Below the pieces are notes generated by a model. That model saw nothing but the letters and a program-made list of their open reading frames with translations. It had not been told where the DNA came from and did no database searches. Shown here piece by piece: positions 43,914 to 53,159 of a stretch of DNA of 64,000 nt (its first letter is position 1; each line of letters starts with the position of its first letter). Made by a program: the position numbers and the translations under genes. Source of the DNA: MED-G116 sp038147495 (GTDB lineage: Bacteria > Pseudomonadota > Alphaproteobacteria > Puniceispirillales > Puniceispirillaceae); NCBI GenBank assembly GCA_038147495.1, contig JAYQTT010000016.1, forward strand, positions 310,001 through 374,000, given 5' to 3'.

Positions 43914-45216
43914 ATGAGTGTGATCGCATCAGCGACAGATCTTGTTGACAAAGGCGCTGTCTTCAGGCGGCGCTCGCGCCGACGTCATTTTTTCAATCTT
44001 TTGCTGATTCTGATCACATTAGCTGGCTTTATGCTCGCTCAATCGGCGATCGCCTTTTTTCTTTCTTATAACCAACTTCAAATTCCACAGACCATTCAAT
44101 CCTCGGCAGCTTTGGTGACGGTCTATTTTATCCTTGCACAGATTTTGGCTGTCCGAATTGTTCGGTGGTCACGACACCGGATCAGAGAGCAGTTGTTTTC
44201 TGGATGGTTGGTTCTTGGCATCTTTGCTGTTTTGACCCTGCTGGCATTTCGCTTGCCCTATTCAATTTCGTTTTTGTCGTTTGCCATTCCAACGGCCTTG
44301 CTTTTTTTGCTTGGGTTTTCTTTACGACTGACAAAGCAAAACCGGCGTCATATCGGTGTGCCAAAAACCATGCTGGATAAGTGGGAGTTGCCGCTTGACC
44401 GGAACAGCTTTGTGGCATTGGCCGATGCAACGCTTCCTGCAGAGCCGGTGGATGTTATTGCCGTTTCGAATGCAGAGCTGAATGACACGAAATGGACGTC
44501 ATTTCTAGCCTGGTGTGCGCTCAATGCTGTTCCGGTTGTGATGATCGATGACTATGTTGAATCGCAAGCCGGACGTGTCAATCTCGGCAGCTTCAAATTC
44601 AATGATTTGTTTGCCCGGCAATCGGGATCGACATATTTGTTTTTCAAACGCGCGTTTGATTTCTTTGTCAAGCGTGGTTGCCCTGTTGTTGTTGGCTGTG
44701 CCAATGCTTGTCATTGGCGTTATCATCCGCCTTGAAACGCCTGGTCCGGCGGTTTTTCGCCAGCGCCGTGTTGGTCACGGTGGGAGTGGGTTCACGATCT
44801 ATAAATTTCGCTCAATGGTTACGGATGCGGAAAAGGCCGGTGCGCAATTTGCCAAAAAAGATGACCTTCGCATCACCAACTTTGGCAGGTTTATTCGCAA
44901 ATATCGGATTGATGAATGGCCACAATTGGTCAATGTATTGCGCGGTGATATGAGCCTGATTGGCCCGCGACCCGAACAGGCTGACCTCGTTGACCGGCTG
45001 AGCCGGGACATACCGTTATTTCCATTTCGCCATTCTGTGCGCCCGGGTATCACCGGCTGGGCGCAAGTCTGTCAGGGCTATGCCTATGACGTGAAAAGCA
45101 GTAGTGAAAAGCTCACCTACGACCTTTATTATGTGAAGCATTTGTCACTTATGCTGGATCTGATGATCTTGTTGCGCACCATCAAGATCATCGTCAGTGG
45201 ATTCGGCGCCCGCTGA
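43914..45216 (+). pseudogene. polyprenyl-phosphate sugar transferase (PglC/WcaJ type), one frame break
   Basis: A membrane enzyme that transfers a sugar phosphate to undecaprenyl phosphate, the first step in glycan assembly. The N-terminal 140 residues hold three or four hydrophobic segments. Near 44670 the frame breaks after LFFKRAFDFFV; the reading continues in another frame as VVALLLLAVPMLVIGVIIRLETPG, the conserved membrane-reentrant helix start, then RQRRVGHGGSGFTIYKFRSM, DEWPQLVNVLRGDMS and GPRPEQ with the catalytic D-E pair. Removing one C at 44671-44675 or adding two bases would join them. Total about 434 residues. It could supply lipid-linked sugar for the STT3 protein, but no glycan cluster adjoins it. 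Confidence 0.85.
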
Positions 45217-45233
45217 TTTCGCGCTGCAATCAA

Positions 45234-45764
45234 TCAGAATTCATATGTTTGCAAACTGGCAACGGGGCAGTCGAGATGACTTCTGCCGCCAAGCCCCGTC
45301 AATTCAATCACGCATACGGCACCAGCCAGAATGCCACCGGCTTTTTCAACAAGTTCCGCGGCGGCACGCATCGTCCCGCCTGTCGCCAGAAGGTCATCAC
45401 ACAAAACGATCCGCTTGTCATGGATCTGACGGCTGGCCTGCAAGGATAGCCGGGCCTCGCCATATTCCAGCGCATAGGACTGTTCGAACACGTCACCCGG
45501 TAGCTTGCCGGCCTTGCGCACCATAACCGCACCGCAATCCAGTTCCATGGCAAGTGGCAGCGCAAATAAAAAGCCACGCGCGTCAATGCCAGCAATGATG
45601 TCCGGCTGCATTGGTGACGCCAGTTCATTCATTGCCGCCATCGCTGCTTTGACAACAGTCTTGTCTTCAAGAATTGGGCTTATGTCATAGAAGGTGATGC
45701 CTTCTTTGGGAAAGCCGGGTGTCTTTGAGATATAGGTGTCAAAATTAATTTGATTTCTGGTCAC
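45234..45764 (-). CDS. apt: adenine phosphoribosyltransferase
   Basis: Purine-salvage enzyme that makes AMP from adenine and PRPP. The start is GTG at 45764, with GGAGAGAA 9 bases upstream, giving 176 residues of typical length; a longer ATG reading starts inside the neighbouring gene. It shows PGFPKEGITFYDISPIL, AGIDARGFLFALPLA, and the PRPP-binding VLCDDLLATGGTMRAAAELV loop. It overlaps the tail of the truncated malate synthase by 20 bases. Confidence 0.94.
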   Translation of the reverse strand: MTRNQINFDTYISKTPGFPKEGITFYDISPILEDKTVVKAAMAAMNELASPMQPDIIAGIDARGFLFALPLAMELDCGAVMVRKAGKLPGDVFEQSYALEYGEARLSLQASRQIHDKRIVLCDDLLATGGTMRAAAELVEKAGGILAGAVCVIELTGLGGRSHLDCPVASLQTYEF

Positions 45765-46404
45765 GGGCTTTTCTCTCCAGGCGCCGGGCGTGCAACACCG
45801 GTTCGGTATAGCCGGATGGTTGTTCACGGCCTTTGAACACAAGATCACATGCTGCCTGAAAAGCTATGGAGCTGTCAAAATCATCTGCCATCGGGCGGTA
45901 ATTTTCATCACCGTCATTCTGCCGGTCAACGATCGCTGCCATTTCCTTCATCACGGTCATAACAAGGTCTGTGCTGCAGATGCCATGATGAATCCAATTG
46001 GCAATATGCTGTGAAGAAATCCGCAAGGTGGCGCGATCTTCCATCAGGCCGACATCATGAATGTCAGGCACCTTCGAGCAGCCAACGCCCTGATCGACCC
46101 ACCGGACAACATAGCCAAGAATGCCTTGTGCATTGTTGCGCAATTCCTGCACGATATCATCTTGTGACCAATTTGGACGGCTTGCCGTTGGTATTGACAG
46201 GATATCTGATTTGCTGGCCATTGGCCGGGTGGCGAGTTGTGCTTGGACGTCCTGAACATTCACCATGTGATAATGCAAGGCGTGCAGACTCGCCGCCGTT
46301 GGCGATGGCACCCAGGCACAATTGGCGCCGGCGCGCGGGTGGCCAATCTTTTGTTCCATCATATCGGCCATGCGATCCGCCGATTGTGCCTTGCCAACTG
46401 ATAG
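45745..46404 (-). pseudogene. glcB: malate synthase G, C-terminal fragment only
   Basis: Glyoxylate-shunt enzyme that condenses glyoxylate and acetyl-CoA; the complete protein is near 720 residues. Only the last 215 or so remain, from MADMMEQKIGHPRAGANCAW to the usual end, with RWVDQGVGCSKVPDIHDVGL and EDRATLRISSQHIANWI strongly conserved. Family likeness ends near 46,400, with about 500 N-terminal residues missing; the sequence upstream is the start of an unrelated gene on the other strand. No start codon or complete active site is present, so the fragment cannot be functional as it stands. The break marks a probable rearrangement or an assembly join. Confidence 0.88.
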
Positions 46405-46435
46405 CGTTTGGGAATAGCGTCGACTGGGGTAGACA

Positions 46436-47614
46436 TTGGGCAAAAAACTATTTTCTGTGGCTGAGGCACGGCAAGTCGCAAAACGGCGTCTGCCACGCAT
46501 GATGTTTGATTTTATCGATGGCGCATCGGGGGATGAATCATTGCGTGATCTCAATTCGGCGATGATTGATCATATCAGATTGATGCCTCGCGTTCTGATT
46601 GATGTTTCTGAACGTGCAATGTCGACTTCTATTCTTGGACAGGAAACAGGGCTTCCGTTCGGGATTGCGCCAATGGGTATGTGCGCGCTGTCATGGCCAA
46701 GAGCTGATTTTAACCTAGCTCGCGAAGCTGCAAAGCGGCACATTCCTTTATGTGTATCGACAGCATCGTCGATGGCGCTTGAACAGGTAATCGAGCTGGC
46801 TGAGGGTCACGCCTGGTTTCAGCTTTATGCCGATCAATCAAACGAGTTTGTCGATGAATTGATCGACCGCGCCATTGCTGCCAATTATAAAGTGCTGATC
46901 CTGACTGTTGATGTACCAATTCCATCAGTGCGGACACGCGACAAACGCAACGGGTTTTCTTTTCCGATGGGCTGGGGCGCACCTCAGATATGGGATTTTG
47001 TCAGCCATCCCCGATGGTCGCTTGAAACCGCCCTTCACGCGATCCGGCATCAAATGCCGCAGCCGATGAACTATGCCACATCAAGCCAGAAGACAGCCTT
47101 TGTGCGGAATGCCAGCCGCGCCGGTGCCGACTGGAAATTTCTTGCCGCTTTGCGCGACCGCTGGCCGGGCAAGCTAGTGGTCAAAGGGGTGCAGTCGGTT
47201 GAGGATGCGTTACGCATAAAGACAATCGGGGCTGATGCTATTTATGTGTCAAATCATGGCGGCCGCCAGCTTAATGCCGCGCCAGTGGCAATTGACTCGC
47301 TTATCGAAATCCGTAATGCGGTTGGTGGCGGTTTTCCATTGATTTTTGATGGTGGTATCCGAAATGGTGAACATGTAATTAAGGCGCTAGCTGCTGGGTC
47401 AGATTTTGTTATGCTTGGTCGCAGTGTTATGTATGGCCTTGGAGCAGGCGGTGCGGCTGGCCTTGAGCAAATTCTGGATTTGATTGAGGCCGAAGCAAGC
47501 GCGGTAATGGGGTTGCTTGGCTGCCGAAACATTGCCGAACTGGGCGCTGCGAATTTAGCTGGAAATTATGAAACATTAATGTTGCGAACGATGCTGGAAA
47601 GGGCTGCCGAATGA
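46436..47614 (+). CDS. FMN-dependent 2-hydroxyacid oxidase/dehydrogenase
   Basis: A 392-residue member of the lactate/glycolate/mandelate oxidase family (LldD-like), which oxidises L-2-hydroxyacids to 2-oxoacids with FMN. Landmarks are LPFGIAPMGMCALSWPR, HAWFQLYAD, the catalytic His-Gly-Gly-Arg in SNHGGRQLNAAP, and FDGGIRNGEHVIKALAAGSDFVMLGR. The start is TTG, directly after an in-frame TAG and 36 bases from the break in glcB, so its own original start may have been lost; the N-terminal LFSVAEARQVAKRRLPR still matches the family. The ThDP enzyme follows with a 4-base overlap. Confidence 0.87.
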   Translation: MGKKLFSVAEARQVAKRRLPRMMFDFIDGASGDESLRDLNSAMIDHIRLMPRVLIDVSERAMSTSILGQETGLPFGIAPMGMCALSWPRADFNLAREAAKRHIPLCVSTASSMALEQVIELAEGHAWFQLYADQSNEFVDELIDRAIAANYKVLILTVDVPIPSVRTRDKRNGFSFPMGWGAPQIWDFVSHPRWSLETALHAIRHQMPQPMNYATSSQKTAFVRNASRAGADWKFLAALRDRWPGKLVVKGVQSVEDALRIKTIGADAIYVSNHGGRQLNAAPVAIDSLIEIRNAVGGGFPLIFDGGIRNGEHVIKALAAGSDFVMLGRSVMYGLGAGGAAGLEQILDLIEAEASAVMGLLGCRNIAELGAANLAGNYETLMLRTMLERAAE

Positions 47615-49350
47615 CGTCACCCAAAAAGATACGAGGCGGAGCATTGCTCGCGCGCGCCTTGCAGGAAAAGGGCGTTGAACATGTGTTCACCCTGTCAGGT
47701 GGTTTTTGCAATCCTGCGCTTGAAGGTTTTATGGAATGCCAGATGAAGGTGATCAACTGCCCGCATGAACAGGTGGCCGGACATTTTGCTGATGGTCATA
47801 CGCGTATCACGCGCAAACCCGCAGTTTGTCTTGTTGGGCCAGAGGGTTTTGCGAATGCCGTACCAGCAATGATGGAGGCTTGGGGCGAACGCTCGCCGGT
47901 GATTTTTGTCACTGGATCCAGCACCCTGAAACGTCAAGGTGCGGGGGGATTCAAAGAAATTGACGATGTTGCCATCGCCGCTCCACTGACAAAATATAGC
48001 GCTACCATAACGGATGGCGAGCGCATTAATGAATTTGTTGACCGAGCCGTCAAGATTGCCACAAACGGCTATCCTGGGGCGGTTCACCTAAGCCTTCCTG
48101 TTGATATTATGTTTTCCCATTTTGCCGAAGATGCTGGCCGTGATGAGCGGCCATTTGATCTGAGCATGCAACAGCCAGCGCGCGCATGGCCAGAACCAGC
48201 ACGCCTTCAGCAACTGCTGCAAAAGCTCAATGCTGCCAAAAGGCCAGTTCTGATTGGCGGACATGGTGTTTGGTGGAGCAAGGCCGAGGCAAAACTTGAG
48301 GAAGCTGGCCGTCTGCTTGGCATCCCAGTGTTTAACATCCCCTATCATCAAAAACTGCTTGGCGAAGAATGCGAAGCCTATATGGGGCTTGCCGATATCC
48401 ATCAATATCATCCTTCCGCAGATGCGTTTCGTGACGCTGATCTGGTGCTGATGGTTGGTGGCCGGCTTGATAATCAGATGAATTTTGGCAATCCGCCATT
48501 ATTTCCATCAAGCGCTGAATTGATATGTGTCAATGGATCGCATGAAGAAATAGAATTTAACCGCGCAGCTGATTTTGCATTGTTATGTGATCCAGCAGCG
48601 TTTCTCGAAACCCTAGCTGCGCATCAGAAGAGTCCCGATTTCTGCCTTCCCCGAGATTGGTATGATTTAAACCGTAAATGGCGTGCGGCATGGGTCGATA
48701 AGATGCTTGCCGATCTTGATTGTGAAACTGCGCAGCCAGGATTTGAGGGTCAGATTCATCCCTTGCAATTAGCACTTGATGTGCAGGGCGCGATGAGTGA
48801 CGGCGACTGGCTGGTGATCGATGGTGGCAACACCCATTTCTGGTCGGAAATTGCGGTGAATATTGCCGGATTTCAGGGTAAAAAACTTGGCGGAATTTTG
48901 CACCCGGGCACCTTTAGCCTTTTGGGGGTTGGCGTATCATTTGCAGTATCGGCAAAAAATGTTGATCCCAGCCGCAATGTTGTGCTGATCAGTGGAGATG
49001 GCGCCTTTCTGTCGGGGGTTGTCGATTGAGGCAGCCTTTCAAGAAAATCGACCCATTGTTGTCGTGATTGATAATAATGGCGGGCTTGACTGTATTTCGC
49101 AGCAACAGGAAGGCTATTTGCCAGCGGCACGCATTATGCCACCGATTTCCGTGATATTCCGTTTCACGCGATGTTCGAGGGGCTTGGCGGGCATGGTGAA
49201 TTGGTCACAAGGCGCGAGGACATTATTCCGGCGGTGCAACGTGCCATTGCAAGCGGCAAGACGGCGTGTGTGAATGTCAAAGTGAAGGGCGTTATCAGCC
49301 CAATTGTTTTGGCAACAACATCAAAACGCGACAAGGCGTCGATCGAATAA
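47611..49350 (+). pseudogene. thiamine-diphosphate-dependent decarboxylase/synthase, two frame breaks
   Basis: A ThDP-dependent enzyme of the acetolactate synthase/benzoylformate decarboxylase group, about 579 residues when the frame is repaired. The catalytic Glu lies in INCPHEQVAGHFADGH, and the cofactor motif is GDGAFLSG...NN. The frame breaks in the GGGGG run at 49014-49020 (one G too many) and in the TTT run near 49121 (one T too few); the two cancel out and the end reads ASGTHYATDFRDIPFH to KASIE. The substrate is unknown; a 2-oxoacid made by the coupled hydroxyacid oxidase is a reasonable guess. Confidence 0.86.
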
Positions 49351-49371
49351 CTGTGACCAAAGGGGCAAATT

Positions 49372-49719
49372 ATGGCGGTTTTGTCTTCTCACTTTTTGAA
49401 CGCAGTGGATGGAACCCATGCTGGCGCGGTGCCGGTCAGCCTGGTATCTGTTGGTGATGATGGCGAGCGTAAAACGCTATTCACCGCCGAAAGTGATGCG
49501 CATGGACGATTTTCGCAAAAATTTGACGCTGTCAGCGGGCAGGCGTATGAAATGGTGATTGCCAGTGGCCCCTATTTTAGGCAGACCCATTTACCCAGGT
49601 CAGGGGCGCAAATTCTTGAAGAAATTGTGGTGCGCTTTAACACTCCTGATCCAGACAGCAGTTATCATATCCCTGTCATTATGGCGCCTAACAGCTATTC
49701 ATGCTGGTGGTCGGCTTGA
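49372..49719 (+). CDS. transthyretin-like protein (hydroxyisourate hydrolase family)
   Basis: A 115-residue protein of the transthyretin-like family, whose best-known members hydrolyse 5-hydroxyisourate. The N-terminal SSHFLNAVDGTHAGAVPV matches the family's SSHVLD start with its active-site His, and YHIPVIMAP near the C-terminus holds the second His. The C-terminal YRGS tetrapeptide that defines hydroxyisourate hydrolases is replaced by CWWSA, so the urate role is uncertain. No other urate gene (allantoinase or OHCU decarboxylase) is in the window. It lies between the ThDP enzyme and the DmdA-like gene. Confidence 0.8.
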   Translation: MAVLSSHFLNAVDGTHAGAVPVSLVSVGDDGERKTLFTAESDAHGRFSQKFDAVSGQAYEMVIASGPYFRQTHLPRSGAQILEEIVVRFNTPDPDSSYHIPVIMAPNSYSCWWSA

Positions 49720-49748
49720 TTGTTATAAAATTTCTAGAGGTGTGATTG

Positions 49749-50864
49749 ATGAGCGAATCAGGGCTAAACATGTCGCGTCGTATACGGCGTACTCCCTATA
49801 CTGATAAGGTTGAACAGCACGGCGTTCGCGGGTTCAGTGTAGTTAATCATATGTTGTTGCCAAAGGCTTATGAAGCTTCGGTTGAAGAGGATTATTGGCA
49901 TCTTTGCCAAGATGTTCAAATCTGGGATGTTGCCTGCCAAAGGCAGGTTGAAATTTCAGGGTCCGATGCGACACGCCTTGTCCAGTTAATGACGCCGCGC
50001 GACCTTCGCCAAGCGCGTGTTGGGCAAGGGCTTTATGTCCCACTGATTGATGAGCATGCCGGGATGGTTAATGATCCAGTTTTGCTAAAACTGGCTGAAG
50101 ACCGTTATTGGCTGTCGATTGCCGACTCGGATGTTTTGCTTTGGGCAAAGGGTTTGGCGGTGGGCGCGGGCCTTGATGTAATTGTTTTTGAAGCTGATGT
50201 TGCACCGCTTGCCATTCAAGGGCCAAAGGCTCGCCCGTTAATGGCTAGTTTAGTAGGTGAAAAAATACTTGAATTACCGTATTTTGGTTTTGCTTTCTTT
50301 GACATTCTTGGTTCGAGCCAGTTAATTGCGCGATCCGGTTACAGCAAACAGGGTGGTTTTGAGATTTACCTCGCTGGCGCCAATATGGGCCCTGACCTTT
50401 GGGATCTGATCTGGAACTCTGGCCAGCCCTATAATATTAAGCCCGGCTGTCCAAATTTGATAGAGCGCATTGAAGGCGGGCTCATGTCTTATGGGAATGA
50501 GTTCACCCTTGCCAATAATCCGCTGGAATGTGGCTTTGACCGCTTGTGCTACCTTGGTGACGAAATAAATTATATTGGTAGTGCCGCGCTTCGCCAGATT
50601 GCCGCTGTCGGGCCGGTTCAAGCCATTCGCGGAATCCGCTTTAGTGGCGACAAGGCACCGCCATGTGGCAAACCATTTCCAGTAACCGATCTGGATGGTG
50701 TGCCGGTTGGGCAGATCACATCTGGAATATATTCGCCGCGTTTGAACTGCAATATTGGTATGTCGATGATCCTTAAAACACACTGGGATTACGGCACTGC
50801 GCTTCTGGTTCACACGCCCGATGGAATTGTTCGCGATGCAATAGTATCCAAATTACCTTTTTAA
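49749..50864 (+). CDS. DmdA/GcvT-family aminomethyltransferase
   Basis: A 371-residue tetrahydrofolate-dependent methyl-transfer protein. Several stretches resemble marine DMSP demethylase DmdA: SRRIRRTPYTDKVEQHGV, VQIWDVACQRQVEI, GMVNDPVLLKL, SQLIARSGYSKQGGFEIYL and GCPNLIERIEGGLMSYGNE. DmdA moves a methyl group from dimethylsulfoniopropionate to tetrahydrofolate; the same fold serves glycine cleavage and sarcosine breakdown. Because look-alike paralogues exist, the substrate is left open. ATG 49749 is chosen over a TTG three bases before, with AGAGG 9 bases upstream. Confidence 0.8.
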   Translation: MSESGLNMSRRIRRTPYTDKVEQHGVRGFSVVNHMLLPKAYEASVEEDYWHLCQDVQIWDVACQRQVEISGSDATRLVQLMTPRDLRQARVGQGLYVPLIDEHAGMVNDPVLLKLAEDRYWLSIADSDVLLWAKGLAVGAGLDVIVFEADVAPLAIQGPKARPLMASLVGEKILELPYFGFAFFDILGSSQLIARSGYSKQGGFEIYLAGANMGPDLWDLIWNSGQPYNIKPGCPNLIERIEGGLMSYGNEFTLANNPLECGFDRLCYLGDEINYIGSAALRQIAAVGPVQAIRGIRFSGDKAPPCGKPFPVTDLDGVPVGQITSGIYSPRLNCNIGMSMILKTHWDYGTALLVHTPDGIVRDAIVSKLPF

Positions 50865-50927
50865 TCTTTTCTGCATTCAACCTTGTTCCTTAGATGATAG
50901 AAAGCCCATGGCCGAAAGCGATAGAAT

Positions 50928-51962
50928 ATGAGCATTTCAAAAATCATCTATGATGGAGTCAGAGTAAAGATTGAAGTAGACGAAGCCCGAGGAATAATAA
51001 CGGAAATCCTAAACAACTGTGGTTGTGAGCTCGAGCGCGCAGAGCTCATCGCCGATCATCTTGTCGACAGCAATCTTTGCGGTGTTGAATCGCATGGCGC
51101 TATGCGTATCTTGCAATATGTTGACCAATTTCGGTCGGGCTACATGAAGCCAGAGTCTGGACCATTTGTAAGCCGTGAGGATGAAATTTTCCTTATCATT
51201 GATGGGCAGGCTGGGCATGGCATACCCGCTATGGATCTTGCTTACAAGTCAGCCGCCAAGGTTGCGCGCACTAAACACATCTGTGTTACGTCAATCATAA
51301 ATGTTGGTCATACTGGAAGGCATGGTTCTTTTGCTGATCATTGTGCCGAAGATGGTTTTTTATCGATCCTAATCGGTGGTGGCAACAGAGAGGTTTGGCG
51401 GCAGGTGGCTCCATATGGCGGGTGCGAACCAAAGTTACCAACTAACCCCTATTGCATTGGTTTTCCTGGCGATGAACGCGGGCCACTTGTGTTGGATTTT
51501 GCAACGTCAATGATTGCTGGTGGCTGGATTTATGCTGCGCAAAATGCTGGTGGTTATCTCCCTGAAAATTGTATTATTGATCGTAATGGTATGGCTTCAG
51601 TGACACCTGCAGATTATTTTGATGGTGGATCAATTTTGCCTGCGGCAGGACAAAAAGGCTATGGACTAGCCCTAGCTGCAGAATTGATTTCCGAGGCTCT
51701 AATTGGCCCAGTTCAGACAGAAGGTAACTGGCTTTTGTTGATGATCAATACAAGTGCAATGACACCACTTGATGGTCTTCGCAAACGAGCGAGTGTAATT
51801 TTTGACGACATCATTAGCTGTAAACCGGCGCCAGGATTTGAGAAAGTCGAAATCCCTGGGCAGAGAGAGCGACGTTTAAGGCACGAGGCCGGCGGTATAA
51901 TTGATTTGCCTGAAAACACATGGAATGAGATCGTAGCACTGCGAAATAGCTTGGTTATTTGA
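50928..51962 (+). CDS. Ldh2/MDH2-family NAD(P)-dependent oxidoreductase
   Basis: A 344-residue member of the malate/L-lactate/ureidoglycolate dehydrogenase family (type 2, unrelated to classic LDH). Landmarks are HLVDSNLCGVESHGAMRI at about residues 43-60, the catalytic His region NVGHTGRHGSFADHCAEDG, and LVLDFATSMIAGGWI with the nucleotide site; GQKGYGLALAAELISEALIG is the C-terminal block. The HTGRHG version resembles sulfolactate- or ureidoglycolate-type members more than lactate types, but substrate is open. The gene is more A/T-rich than its neighbours, which may mean a separate origin. Confidence 0.85.
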   Translation: MSISKIIYDGVRVKIEVDEARGIITEILNNCGCELERAELIADHLVDSNLCGVESHGAMRILQYVDQFRSGYMKPESGPFVSREDEIFLIIDGQAGHGIPAMDLAYKSAAKVARTKHICVTSIINVGHTGRHGSFADHCAEDGFLSILIGGGNREVWRQVAPYGGCEPKLPTNPYCIGFPGDERGPLVLDFATSMIAGGWIYAAQNAGGYLPENCIIDRNGMASVTPADYFDGGSILPAAGQKGYGLALAAELISEALIGPVQTEGNWLLLMINTSAMTPLDGLRKRASVIFDDIISCKPAPGFEKVEIPGQRERRLRHEAGGIIDLPENTWNEIVALRNSLVI

Positions 51963-52495
51963 AACTGTGAATGCTCAAACTAATTAACTGACGCTCAAGC
52001 TTTAAAGTTGTTACGGGCCTCTTTTAAGACATCCCTGATAACTACCGCCCGTTGACAGTTGTTGAAGGTTATTCTCAGAGACAGACTGTGTTAGATTGAT
52101 TATTCGGATAACATATTTAAAGGTTATGAGTGCTTAAGGTAGAATTTTGGAGCCTTCAGAAAACATTGTTGTTAAACGTAATTCATTCCTAAAATGCCGT
52201 AAAATCAAAATGTAAATAACTGTGGCGGCGTGCCCCGCAACAATCTCTGTATGCATCCCTCCCGTTCAGCTTGGGAAAGTTCGTTAATGTGACGAAAAGT
52301 ATCAGCACAGGTTCACCTTTGAAATTGTGGCCTTGTTGCGATCAGTTGGGCATTCGTGATGATGTTTGCTGATTTCGGAAAAGCCGCCATCAAAGGGACT
52401 GGATTGAAGCCGTTTGGGGAGAAAATATTGCGTGTTGACAAGCCACGCGGTTGTTTGATGATAAGGGCAAGCAGAAAGCAAGAATGAAGGTAGCA
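51963..52495. other. non-coding gap before the nitroreductase gene
   Basis: About 530 bases with only short chance reading frames on either strand. It is A/T-rich in its first half. No tRNA, hairpin with T-run, or repeat was recognised; it may contain the promoter of the nitroreductase gene or the worn remains of a lost gene. Confidence 0.5.
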
Positions 52496-53159
52496 ATGAC
52501 AGTCGAAAACGCCCTGCGGCACCGCAAATCCTGTCGCGCCTTTCTGGACAGCTCAGTTGATAGCAAATTGTTACGGACCATTATCGAACAGGCGTCCCGC
52601 GCCCCGTCGAATGGTAACTTGCAGCCGTGGCAGCTATTTATATTGACGGGGACCCGCTGGCTAGCCTGAAGGCCACTACCTGCGATGCGATTGCCCAAAA
52701 TCAGCCACTGTCGACGCCTGAATATTCGGTCTATCCAAAACCGCTTAAACTGAATTTGATGCGCGGCGCTTTGCAAATTGGCGAGGATATTTACCGCGTT
52801 CTTGGGATCGAACGGGAAGACAAAGTTTGGCCGGCGAGCAATTTGCCAAAAATGCGCTGATGTTCAATGCGCCGGTTGGCGTGTTTGCCTATATTGACCG
52901 GTCGCTTAGCTATGGCCAGTGGATGGATCTTGGCATGTTTTTGCAAAGCCTGATGCTGTTATGTGAAGACCATGGTCTTGCACACGCTGTGCCCAGGGCC
53001 GGACGTTTTTTCATAAAAATGTGCGCGCAGCAACTGGCGCCAGACGACTTGATGCTTGCATGTGGCGTTGCTATCGGCTTTCAAGATACTGAGGCTCCAA
53101 TCAATCGAGTGCATTCGGCGCGGGTGTCGATTGATGAATTTGCTACCTTCATTGACTAA
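52496..53159 (+). pseudogene. nitroreductase-family protein, two frame breaks
   Basis: An FMN-dependent NAD(P)H oxidoreductase of the nitroreductase family, about 222 residues when repaired. The N-terminal RHRKSCRAFLDSSVDS and RAPSNGNLQPWQLFILTG blocks are typical for FMN binding, and ASLKATTCDAIAQNQ and LGMFLQSLMLLCEDHGLA follow. The frame breaks in a GGGG run near 52653 (fifth G needed) and a TTT run near 52832 (fourth T needed); both are short by one base, so all three frames are used. ATG 52496 follows GAAGG. Its substrate is unknown. The two homopolymer deficits favour sequence error. Confidence 0.85.
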
